Shown one piece after another: positions 1 through 9,638 of a stretch of 64,000 nt of DNA (its first letter is position 1; every line of letters starts with the position of its first letter). The notes under the pieces were generated by a model that searched no databases, was not told the DNA's origin, and worked only from the letters and a program-made list of their open reading frames with translations. The stretch covers positions 12,921,243 through 12,985,242 of the forward strand of contig JAHCVI010000001.1 in the NCBI GenBank assembly GCA_019096155.1. Reading direction: 5' to 3'. The DNA is from Staphylotrichum longicolle. Taxonomy: Eukaryota > Ascomycota > Sordariomycetes > Sordariales > Chaetomiaceae. The position numbers and the translations under genes are program-made.

Positions 1-181
1 GCGTGTATATCAAGTCTACGCCCTTTCACCCTCACCACTGGATACTAGACACAGTCTCGTCCCTGCATCGAGCTACACAGGCTCAGGGTTCTACGGTGAT
101 TATTCATCTTCTCAATCTTTGTGCTGCCCAAACCACTAAATCATAGCTGGACACTTTCAACCGTCCGGTAACCCAGACAGA

Positions 182-2461
182 ATGGGAACCCGCCAGTTTC
201 TGGCTCTCGGGGTGCTGTGCCTCCTGGCTGCCCAGCCAGCCTTGTCTTTTGGCACTGTCGATGGCTCCGGTTACCACGCGGAGCACGAGCGCATTACCCG
301 CAACGCTCTGGCATGCAAACCAGGGGTTCGTTCCACTGGTGACTGCTTCGAACCCGAATCCATCCTCTCCTTGGCAGGAGGCCCCGGCACTGCCGGCGCA
401 GTTGGATCTCCCGACGCCGACGAGATACTCGACTCCCACGCCCACTGCGATGACGCTGATTACATCGACCATGCCAAGTACGGCCTCCCCGGCACGTACC
501 CCCGAACCCGGGCTGAGGCAACCACGGAGCTTGTCGAATGTGTTGCCCACCTGAGCCGTCGTTTCCACGAGGGCATAACTGCGGCCCAGGATTTGTTGAA
601 CGACAAAGACACTATCATCAAGGACGAATCTGACCTCGACGGCGGAACATGCACCTTCGTTGGCCGCGTGGGAGATCGTGCCAAGTGCGACGTGCTTGAA
701 GGGTTCGGACGTGCCCTGCACGGGATCCAGGACTTTTACTCGCACAGCAACTGGGCCGACGTGGCCGATCCTACCATCAGCATCTCTCGCGACAACCCAC
801 CAGGCCTGGACCTGCCGGCTACAGCACCCATTCTCGACCTGCGCAGTGCCTCGAGCGCAGGTGGACTGTCCATTCCCAACGATCTCTCGACGGGCTGTTT
901 CATCTCATCCCTCACGGACCCCTTTGGAGGTGCGGCAAAGTGCATTGAGCAGGGACGCATTACCCATGTCACGCTCAACAAGGACAAGGGCGTCATTCGT
1001 CTCGACCCGTTCGTGTCGCTCCCCGCCAGTAGTCCTCTGACGAGCGCACCTGACACAACGCGGGGCCGCATCGGCACGAACATGGAGAAAGCCGTCGTGG
1101 GCGCCATTCTCGAGACGCGCCGGCAGTGGGCCGGCTTCCGCGCCGAGCTCGTTTCCCGATATGGCCCTCGCCGCGCAGCCTTGATGGTCTGCGCCCTCAC
1201 GCGGGACCGGCCGTGGCGTGACTGCGCCGGCCGCCGCCTCGCTGTGGTCATCGATAGCTCAGGATCCAACCAGGACACAGACCCATCCAACCTGCGCGTG
1301 TCGGCGGGGATCCAGTTCGTGAGCACGCTGGTCACTGCTGCAAACGCCGGTCCCGACAACGCGCCTGACCTCGTCACCGTCGTCGACTTTGACTCGAGCG
1401 CCTCGGTGGTGTACCCCCTCGGCGACCCTGCCGGGGCCTCGTTCGCCGGCATCGATTCGAGCGGTGGCACTTTCATCGCCGGCGGCGTCGTGCTCGCCAT
1501 CGAGGAACTAACACGTAACATCGACCCGGAGGCCATCAAGGACCGCACCGGCATCGTCGTCCTAACCGACGGCCAAGACAGCTCCATTTTCGCCCTCGTC
1601 GCCGCCATCGACCGTTGCAGACTGCTCGGCATTCGCGTATCATTCGGCTTCCTCGCGCCCCCGGCAAACCCAGTCCCCAAGCCCCGCCGTGCCCTCCCCC
1701 GGCGCAGCGTGAACGGCGAGAACCAGCCTCCCCTCGGGCTTTACCGCCGCCAAGCAAGCGGGAGCAACCCCCTCGGCGGCACGTCCCCCGAGGTCGTGGC
1801 CGCGGTGCTCCGGACGGGCGGCGTCTTCAGCACCATCACCTCGGCGGAAGCCCAGCAGCGGTTCGTGGATCTCGTCGTCTCGCGCGGGTCGACCAACATC
1901 GACGGCATCGGCTCGCAAAACGGCGGCCCGCTGTTCCCCGGCGTGACCGTCGTCGCGCTCGCCTCGGCCGGCAACACCAACCCTGACACGTACACCTACC
2001 GCGCCTCAGCCGGCGAGAAGCTCAAATTCACCGCGCAGACCATCACCGCCAGCGGCGGCCGCAGCGGCGGCGGTAACGCCACGCTGGACGTGACGCTGCG
2101 CGACGTCCGCGGGGGCCGGGAGCTCGGCAAGGCGATCGCGAACGCGACCAACGGCGGCGCGGCCGTGATCTCGCACGAGACAGCGGGCGCGGCCGACCTC
2201 GAGCTGCTCGTGAGGGCGTCGGGGGCGTTTGGGGGGAACTCGACGATGTTGTACGCGGTGACGCTGGAGGTGGCGGCGCCGCCAGTGTCGCTCTGCAGCG
2301 TGCCGCACAACGCGACGTGCGCGAACATTGGCGAGACAAAGTGCTGTGGGACGGGGTTTCTGACCTGCGACCACGCGCGGTTTGTTTATAGGCCCTGTGG
2401 GCCTGGGACCACGTGCAAGGAGGACAATGGGAGCGGGGGCGTGTATTGCGGGTGGCCGTGA
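182..2461 (+). CDS. Secreted vWA-domain protein with Het-C/VWA7-like N-terminal region and CBM19-like Cys-rich tail
   Basis: A 759-residue intronless ORF that starts with a clear signal peptide (hydrophobic run ending A-L-S-F), so the product is probably secreted or cell-wall associated. Residues about 30-330 contain H-x-x-I-T-R-N-A-L and a later A-L-H-G-I-Q-D-F-Y-S-H-S-N-W block, which resembles the helical region shared by Het-C-like and VWA7/G7c proteins. A von Willebrand A domain follows: the metal site D358-x-S360-x-S362 is intact and the strand-4 Asp lies in L-T-D-G-Q at residue 463, so the domain should bind a divalent metal. The last ~55 residues hold six or more cysteines in a pattern (F-L-T-C, then a hydrophobic/aromatic run, C-G-P-G-T-x-C, terminal C-G-W) that resembles family-19 chitin-binding modules. 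GC-rich third positions show it is an active, un-RIPped gene. The chitin-binding assignment is tentative; the vWA call is firm. Ligand unknown. Confidence 0.85.
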   Translation: MGTRQFLALGVLCLLAAQPALSFGTVDGSGYHAEHERITRNALACKPGVRSTGDCFEPESILSLAGGPGTAGAVGSPDADEILDSHAHCDDADYIDHAKYGLPGTYPRTRAEATTELVECVAHLSRRFHEGITAAQDLLNDKDTIIKDESDLDGGTCTFVGRVGDRAKCDVLEGFGRALHGIQDFYSHSNWADVADPTISISRDNPPGLDLPATAPILDLRSASSAGGLSIPNDLSTGCFISSLTDPFGGAAKCIEQGRITHVTLNKDKGVIRLDPFVSLPASSPLTSAPDTTRGRIGTNMEKAVVGAILETRRQWAGFRAELVSRYGPRRAALMVCALTRDRPWRDCAGRRLAVVIDSSGSNQDTDPSNLRVSAGIQFVSTLVTAANAGPDNAPDLVTVVDFDSSASVVYPLGDPAGASFAGIDSSGGTFIAGGVVLAIEELTRNIDPEAIKDRTGIVVLTDGQDSSIFALVAAIDRCRLLGIRVSFGFLAPPANPVPKPRRALPRRSVNGENQPPLGLYRRQASGSNPLGGTSPEVVAAVLRTGGVFSTITSAEAQQRFVDLVVSRGSTNIDGIGSQNGGPLFPGVTVVALASAGNTNPDTYTYRASAGEKLKFTAQTITASGGRSGGGNATLDVTLRDVRGGRELGKAIANATNGGAAVISHETAGAADLELLVRASGAFGGNSTMLYAVTLEVAAPPVSLCSVPHNATCANIGETKCCGTGFLTCDHARFVYRPCGPGTTCKEDNGSGGVYCGWP

Positions 2462-2755
2462 GCTGCGAGGGATTTTGTTCTTGCGTTGCAGTTATAAATC
2501 TTTGGAGGTCGGGTACCTTCGTGGGATGCGGAGGGAAGGAATGTCTTTGGTTGCGGGTTTCTCGAGTGTACAAGTCCCTTGAAGATAGTAACTAGCCAGG
2601 TACCTACCTGTAGTGCTCTTATGCGGTTAGCGATGGAGGCAGTGGTTTAGATATCTGAAATTCAACGCGCGTAGATTGACAGAGATGACCGCAAATAGTT
2701 AGGGCCGGCTCAATGTTCGACGGTGCTCCTCCTTCCCCTTCCTCCCCCCTTCTCC

Positions 2756-3142
2756 TCAGTACTGGTCCTCACTATCAGCTTGGTCATCGGCAGCACCTAA
2801 AACAACCACCTCCATGTGTCCCTCCGGGATGAATGCTTCTAGCCGATCAATATCATCTTCCGGGTCGCCCTCAATTCTGGCCTCGGATGCAATGTAGAAC
2901 CCCCGATGGACAAGGCAAAGGCGAAATCCATTCTGGGGGCCGTGTCTTGTAGTCTGATAAACGCAGAACAGCATAGGCGCCTGAAGCCTGCCGGTGATCT
3001 CGTGGCGCTTGCCGTGCCAGAAGATGTGAGATCGCACCGCATCGCGTAGGTTCGAGATCTCGTCCAGAGGGCCGGCGGTGGCGATTTGTTGCAGGATGTC
3101 GGGCGGGAGGGGCGTAGCCCCAGACACGACGTGGGAGCTCAT
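2756..3142 (-). CDS. Hypothetical protein, 128 aa
   Basis: Single-exon ORF with a good ATG and balanced composition. It has no signal peptide or membrane segment. The middle is mixed alpha/beta-like, and the C terminus is acidic (D-D-Q-A-D-S-E-D-Q-Y). I do not recognise the family. The GC-rich codon use matches the flanking genes and there are no RIP stops, which argues for a real gene. It faces the vWA gene tail to tail across about 295 bp that hold no other ORF of note. Confidence 0.5.
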   Translation of the reverse strand: MSSHVVSGATPLPPDILQQIATAGPLDEISNLRDAVRSHIFWHGKRHEITGRLQAPMLFCVYQTTRHGPQNGFRLCLVHRGFYIASEARIEGDPEDDIDRLEAFIPEGHMEVVVLGAADDQADSEDQY

Positions 3143-3652
3143 GTTGGAGGAAGAGGGAGGTGTGTGATTGAGCGAGGTGGGCGAAAAGTCGGGAGAGCGA
3201 AAGGGAATTAGTCAACAAGATCGCAGAAAGAACTAAATAAAAAGAACCACTCGCCCTTTGCCAAGTGCCCTGGAGCGGCAGCAGTACCTAAAGTTGCTAA
3301 AATGGCAAAGATCTGTTCGTAGATGGATGGTTCTCCGGTTTGGCACGACTGAGGTGTATTCGGGATGCAGCCTGGTGGGAGGGAGCCTGATCGGTTCTGT
3401 CTTGATTTCGGTGAGTTCGCCTCTTGTTGGCTGTTGAGGTTAGGTTGGTAAACTGCATCAGCCACCGTCGGTGCGTCGCGCTGCCAGGCACCAACAACAC
3501 AAAGAAAGGGCGCAGCCACGCCCAGCCCAACACCGTTCCATTTCTCATTACCAGCACTCTCAAATTGCAGTTTCGGTCCGCCTGCAGCGCAGAGCCGTGA
3601 TTCTGCTGCGGATGGCTCTACAAACCCTGGACAGTATCAATGTAAGCATGAA
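3143..3652. other. Divergent intergenic region
   Basis: About 510 bp between the divergently transcribed hypothetical gene (minus) and the amidase (plus). It contains only short overlapping ORFs without codon bias. It presumably holds both promoters, but I see no recognisable regulatory motif. Confidence 0.4.
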
Positions 3653-5790
3653 ATGATGAAGCAACTTTCCGCGCTTGCTGCCGCCATCGCTCGCCTCTTC
3701 CTTGCCCTTGAAAAGCGCAGCGCTACAGACTCGTCCGACTTCCGGGCACAGCCCTCCCATATCAAATCGGCATCGCCATCGCCGCCCTTCGACCCCTTCA
3801 CCGCAACAATGAGCGAATTGCAAACGCTCCTCGATTCGGGTGTCGTCACGAGTGAAGACCTCGTCAACATTTACCTTGCCCAGATCGAGAAACACAACCA
3901 CCATGGCATGAAGCTCAACGCCATAATTTCTACAACACCCAAAGACATCGTGTTGGCAGCCGCTCGTGTACTCGACCAGGAGCGTCGCACTTTGGGGAAG
4001 CGGGGTCCGTTGCATGGCATCCCCATTGTTGTCAAGGTTCGTTGCCTGCTCGGCCTTTCAACAGAAAGACGCCGGTCTTGTTCATTAACCCCTGGCCTCC
4101 TCTATAAAGGACAATATTTGCACCCCATCTGTCGGCCTGCCCACCACCTGCGGGTCGTTTGCTCTGGTCGGGGCCACTGCAATCGAGGATGCCACTATTA
4201 CCCAACGACTCCTCAGGGCTGGCGCGCTCATCATTGCAAAGGCCAACATGACGGTATGAACCCGGCGCTGTTTGTGTTGGCGGAGTCGTAAACTCACCAG
4301 CTGCGGCAGGAATGGGCAAACTTCAAGCAGAGCATGATGACCAGCGGCTGGAGTGCCGTTGGCGGTCAGGTGCGTGTGTCATAACACAACACGCTCTAGC
4401 GAGTTCGTCGTGGTGATGCTCATTCCTCTTCACTGCCCAGACACAATCCCCTTATGTTCGAGGTGGCGTCCTGCCCACCGCTACCCCTCTTGGTCACAGC
4501 GTAGGTCGTCTTCGAGTTATCGACAAATGATGTTTTGAGCCTTGTGACTAACGAGTGACATGCCCACAGACACCCGCTGGCTCCTCCTCGGGCTCCGCTG
4601 TGGCCGTGGCCGCCGGGTTTGCCCCCATCTCCATAGCAACAGAGTCTAACGGCTCCATTGTCTACCCGGCAGGGCGGGCTGCTCTATACGGTTTGAAGAT
4701 TACGGTGGGGGCCGTTCCGTGCGATGGCTGCCAGGCAAACTCTGAATGGATCTTCGGGGCCGGTGCCATGGCGAAGTCTACCCTCGAAGTCTCCGACACC
4801 GTGTCTGCGTTGCTACAAAATAACGACCTATCTCCGCATCTCACGGGCTCGTGGGATGGAATCCGAGTGGGATTCGTCGACTTTCGGGTCTGGAGACCCC
4901 ATCCCGACTGGGTGGAAGCGCACAACGGATACTTTCAGCAGCAGGCAAGTTTGCCATTCGCTCAGAGGGAGCTGACGTTGTCTAATAATCAGTCTATTTA
5001 TAGGACGAACTTTTGGAGAGGTCCATACACAAGATCATTGCAGATGGAGCAACGGTTGTTCGGGACGTCGACCTGATCACACCAGCTAAGACAATGATTG
5101 GAACTCCGGTCGCTAATCTTAAGACTGTCTCAGGTTACCGGGCCTCTTCTTTCGTTCTACGCACACATCCAGTTCACTAACACTATAAATCCATTAGGAT
5201 ATCAAACTCATGAAGGTTTCGCCCGGTTCATGGCTGGCTTCCGAGGAACCACGGTGAAGACAATCGAGGATCTTATTCGGTTCAACCTTGACCACGCAGC
5301 GACTGAATTGCCACCGGGTGCGTCTCAGGCTTCGATACCCCTTTCGGGTAAAAAAGCAACGGATAGAGTCTAACAGTCGTACCCTACAGACCACCCGGGT
5401 CAAGAGGTGATTATCAATGCAACAAAGAACAAGTTAACGGCTGAAGAGTTCGCCAAATACTCGACACAAATCCGCGAGACGGCAGCAAACGCCGTTAATT
5501 CCCTCCTAAAGAAGCACGACATCAATGTCATTGTCGGGTCTAGCGACTCCAGGCTGGCAGGTGTCGCGGCTGCTGCCGGCTTTCCAATCGGCAATGTGCC
5601 TCTGGGCTTTGCCGAGTTCAACGGCCGGGGTATCGGGCTTTCTGTCCTTGCACCGGCAGGACACGAGCTTGCCATACTCAAGTTCATGAGCGCGTGGGAA
5701 AAGTCTCTGCCCTCGGCGAGAGCGCCGCCGCCCATGCTCGTGAACTGGGATGAGATGGTTGATGGTCACGATCGCGGCTTGAAGCTGTGA
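3653..5790 (+). CDS. Amidase-signature family hydrolase, 8 exons
   Basis: Amidases of this family cleave amide bonds with a Ser-cisSer-Lys triad. The reading frame is continuous when seven introns are removed: exons 3653-4036, 4110-4253, 4301-4369, 4441-4500, 4570-4944, 5004-5133, 5198-5317 and 5390-5790, totalling 1683 nt (560 aa plus stop). Exon 1 ends in G-P-L-H-G-I-P-I-V-V-K, which carries the catalytic Lys. Exon 5 opens with T-P-A-G-S-S-S-G-S, the signature with the catalytic Ser pair, followed by A-T-E-S-N-G-S-I. Exon 8 carries the conserved P-x-G-F-P-x-G core (A-A-A-G-F-P-I-G-N-V-P-L-G). Six introns are GT-AG; intron 5 (4945-5003) starts GCAAGT and is a GC-AG intron. The N terminus is only weakly hydrophobic, so location is unclear. 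No frame-breaking change was found, so the gene looks functional. Substrate unknown. Confidence 0.85.
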
Positions 5791-6880
5791 TGCCGAAACG
5801 CGTTCTGTCTTCGGTACATTGTCTCTTTATGGCTGAAGCTCAAGGTCTATTGGAGATAGCACATGGTGGATACCTTGCTGTATCGCCGGGATGACAAGGA
5901 CGCGCCGACCAGCGGGACAATCTTGGAAAGGGTGATGAGTACCACCTTTGCAACCGACAGTCTGGGACTTGGAAGGTAAAAACGTGTCCCATTTATGCAG
6001 CCGACACAAGTCTGCACTCCGGTCGGTTCATCTCAAAAGAAATGAAAAAGTCGAAAGCAGAAAAGAAGAAGGTGCTATCTTAAACATGTTACAGTTTTCC
6101 GCCTACTGTGTAGTCTGTTGAAGGTTTGGGCTTCGCTGGGTGAGCAAGGAACCTGAAAGTGTTTGTTTTGCCCATAAAAGTCCCCTGTCTGCTCAAAAGA
6201 GTCCAGAACTGGTAGCTTTGAGGACAGAAAACCGCACCCTCTAAACAACAACGAAGACCAGAAGCTATCGTTGTTATAGGGAAAGCGAAAACGCGATTCC
6301 GGACCCGGTAGTTCATTTGATTTTTGGGACAAGCTGCTAACCCAGAGAGCTTAAGTCACGTATAAAAACGATAGACCTTGTACCCACGGAGTTTCTCATT
6401 ATACCGTTTCCCAACTCCGTTCCCCAAGTTTGCTATGGTATGATTCTAACTATACCTTGTGACACTAACGCGTTGCGAATCTTCTTCTCAGCCAACCAAA
6501 CGAGTTTGCGGCCCTGCTCCATAAATCTTAGCAAATTGCAAGGCGCAGCAGCTGAGATGCGAACCGGGACTACACCACAAGGCGCAACGAGCGGCATTAG
6601 CCGCAAGGCCCAAGCTATACAACGGACCAACACCATATACAGGCAGAGAGGGATCAAAACATTAGAAGCCACTTAACAGAGCTTTCAATATACCTAGGCT
6701 TAATAACTAACTACTCACCCCGATTCCTGATTTTAAAGAGGTTTACTCTACTTACCACCGGAACCTCAACTCTTAGCTCCTGGACAGACTCTAGATCAGC
6801 TAGAAATAGAAGACCCCAAGCAGAAGCGGAATTTCACACAATGCCAGTCGAAAGGGAAAGAATCAAAACCGTCGCCTTAT
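5791..6880. other. Intergenic region leading into RIP-affected zone
   Basis: Nothing coding is recognisable. 5791-6150 is unique sequence. From about 6160 it carries one copy of a dispersed repeat, and after 6430 the base composition shifts toward TpA-rich, RIP-like sequence. Confidence 0.4.
6160..6520 (+). repeat. Dispersed ~360-bp repeat, left copy
   Basis: Similar in the same orientation to about 12945-13358. Shared blocks include CATAAAAGT, AACAACAACGAAGACCAGAAG, GTCACGT, and the end block AGCCAACCAAACG-GTTTGCGGCCCTGC. The two copies are diverged and differ by small indels. They bracket about 6.4 kb containing the HET pseudogene. The nature of the repeat is unknown; it has no clear TG..CA ends. 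Confidence 0.6.
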
Positions 6881-7776
6881 TATAACTACAGGCCGCTTCG
6901 AAACGGTTGGATCAGGCTCCTCCAAATACGCGATAATAGCTACCACAGCAGCATCGACGAGAGCGACGAGAGCTTCTCATCCACGATCCAAGTCAATCTG
7001 GCGGAACATCCACTATCTTCGTATCCCGAGTACACAGCCCTCTCATACACGTAGGGGAGCCCAACGCGGGAGCCCGATCCGACATACGCCATCTTCACCA
7101 CCGAGCCTCGCTGCTTCCCCATTATTTGCGATAGGAGGATTCTTCTTGCTACCCGGAATCTACGGGATTTTCTCTACCGTCTTCGACAGGGCCAAAGGAG
7201 GCGCAAGCGTCTCGGACCTACGGCCACCGAAGTCTTTAACGTCGGACACGGGCCTGCCAAGCGGACGGTTCTACGGACGCTCGTTTTGTATAATTTCCTC
7301 TAGATCGATGCGCTGTACATCGACCAAGAAAATTTGCATAAGTAAGACTCCCCCTGCATTCCACAGTCTTTAGAGGACTAATAGGGATCAGACGCGCATG
7401 CTAGGTCGCCGTCATAAACCAGATCTACACCAAGGCGCGTAACTACGTTGTCTAGCTCGGCGAACTCGACACTATAGAACGCTCATCGGGTGCAATCCGT
7501 CAGTTTCTAAAATGCTTCTCTAACCCAGCAACGGGATCGATCGACCCCAGTTGTATCCAGGACAAAATACTACCTACCATTGCAGATTTCCGCCCGTCTA
7601 ATGCCCTTGCTATCACCGAGTTTCTCTCGCTATCATAGTTTTCGCGAGTTTGGATTCTACAGGAATCGATCCTAACAGAATCCATCTTAGCCATATGCGG
7701 CCCAATGACGATGCCCTTCAGCGTACTCTATACCTTTGGAGAAATACTTGGAGCATAGAGGAACTTAGAAGACTTA

Positions 7777-7823
7777 ACGTACTTTATAAGCGAGTGAGCC
7801 ATATAAGCGAGTGAGCCACTTTC
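7777..7823 (+). repeat. Left TIR of pogo element
   Basis: 47-bp inverted repeat with an internal direct duplication of TATAAGCGAGTGAGC. It pairs with 9592-9638. Confidence 0.9.
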
Positions 7824-7865
7824 TGCTCCCCTATAAATACTATCCTCTATTGCAATACATCAACA

Positions 7866-9539
7866 CTAAGAACTAACTATAATTACATCAGAAGCCGCTG
7901 AATCTGACGCTTCTATAGCCTCCTGACAAGTGCGTGCATTATGGCCAGGCTTGCCGCATACACCACAGCACCGAACCCTCGTACGACCCCCCCCTGCACC
8001 ACCGCTATCCGGCTGCGTTTCTTGCACTCCCTCCCCACCTACGGCCTTCTGATCTAGTAGATGATGTGCATCCTGTACAGCAAGTGATCCTCCAAGCCGC
8101 ACACGTGTTTTTTTAGCTCTCCGGCGCTTGCTTAGTGCCTCGTTGGCCTTGCGGAGCGAAGAGACCTCTGACTGCAAGAGGGCCACCTGGTGCATCACAG
8201 CCATTGTACCCTTGGCAAGCTGGTCCACAGCAGCTAACATCGAAGTCGGGGAGCTATTTTAATGGTTGGCAATGCGAGTCTTAATGAGCGTTGACTGCGA
8301 GTTGGCTTCTCGGGGGTTGTATGGCGTCTGGAATACCCAAGGTTATGGTGTGCTAGCCCGCGAGTTCAGGGGTGTTGGCGTACGAAGCTTAACGTCTAGC
8401 TTAGAAAGCACCCTCTCTAGATCGTACGGCACTAGTCCAGCACCTGCAAAGCCACCTTGTATATTCTTCTCTATCATCGAGGCAAAGAAGGCCTCGCGGA
8501 AGGTATAGAGAAACTCGAGCTTGCTAATGTAGTTGATATATATACGCATCAAGCCCTCGATTTGGCGACCGTACGCCTGCTTCAGCGGTCCAAAGCAGCC
8601 AACATCGAGTAGCTGAAGGAGGTGCGAAGAATGCGGAGGTATATAGAGCGTAATAATGTTATTCTACTAGTAGTAGAGCTCGAATTCCGTCGAGTGGTGG
8701 CTTTCGTAGCCGTCAAGGATCAACAACTGGTATTTGCCCTTCGTACAAGGCGCTATATAGTAGTCGAAGTACTTGATCCAATCAAGGCCTACTGCATTAG
8801 TAGTCTAGCCATTTTCAGTAGTTACGATATACCAGTCAGGCGGGAGGTTACACTCGGTATACTAGTTAGCGAGGTAGTACTACGCGGCTAAGATAATAAA
8901 TGGAGGGATAGCCTAGCCGAGGGCATTGACTCCCTAGATCACCATTGCCCATTTACGGTTGCCAGGTTGGGCAAGTTTTGCCTTGCTACGACTGTCCAAG
9001 GTCGTGACTACCATACCCGCGAAGATGATACCCATTATAAACCCAGTCTCATCAAAGTTATAGACATCGTCATCCACGATACTATACTTAGCCTTGACGT
9101 TTCGTACAAGGGCAAACCACTCGCCAATGACCTTTAGATCCTCACACTTGGCCCTCTAGTAGTCGTATCTACACGAATAACGCGTACGGAGCTTTGGCTG
9201 GCGTTTGACAAAGTTGTAAGCCTAGAGCTTGCCGATAGGGGGCGCGTCGCGTTCGTAGAGTAGATGGTTGGCCATATCTTCTACACCACGTAGTCTTGGT
9301 AGAAAAGATCGCGTATATAGCTCAATGATATATCGTACAATGGCCTCTTCTTCCGAATCCGTGAGCCGGCGCGAGTTAGGCGTAGTATCGCGTCGTGCAG
9401 GCTTGCCAGCGCGTCGTCGTGAGAGAGTCATCCGATCAACGTTGTAGATCTTAGCCGCTGCTCGTACACTTAGATTTTTATCATTTTGCAGAGCTTCAAG
9501 GGCCAAGTTTACCCTGGCTTCGGATAAGGTAGAAGGCAT
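7866..9539 (-). pseudogene. Pogo-type transposase, RIP-inactivated
   Basis: The N-terminal 105 residues are open (start 9539). They show a psq-type helix-turn-helix (L-S-V-R-A-A-A-K-I-Y-N-V) followed by the CENP-B-like second DNA-binding half (R-R-L-T-D-S-E-E-E-A-I-V). The central DDE region is broken by stops. The last 124-codon open stretch (7866-8240) ends with a CCHC zinc knuckle, C-x2-C-x4-H-x4-C in V-C-G-K-P-G-H-N-A-R-T-C, which is usual at the C terminus of fungal pogo transposases. It cannot make a full protein. Confidence 0.85.
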
Positions 9540-9591
9540 AGTTTATTGTGGCCAATTGGTATATTGAAAATAGACGGTCGCGTCGCGTTAA

Positions 9592-9638
9592 AAAAGTAGC
9601 TCACTCGCTTATATGGCTCACTCGCTTATAAAGTACGT
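9592..9638 (-). repeat. Right TIR of pogo element
   Basis: Reverse complement of 7777-7823 with two to three mismatches, all C/T-type differences as expected from RIP. Confidence 0.9.

Larger units (their letters stand above)
7777..9638 (-). mobile_element. Pogo/Fot1-type Tc1-mariner transposon, 1862 bp
   Basis: A complete element bounded by 47-bp terminal inverted repeats that begin ACGTACTTTATAAGCGAG and differ at two or three positions. It is flanked by TA target-site duplications at 7775-7776 and 9639-9640. Each TIR contains TATAAGCGAGTGAGC twice, 15-17 bp apart. The transposase runs on the minus strand and is RIP-mutated. The element sits inside the HET pseudogene. Confidence 0.92.

Noticed and set aside
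736..1680. 314-codon minus-strand ORF
   Set aside because: It is the antisense shadow of the vWA gene; high GC third positions on the real strand open the opposite frame, and the protein is Arg/Ser-rich without any domain.
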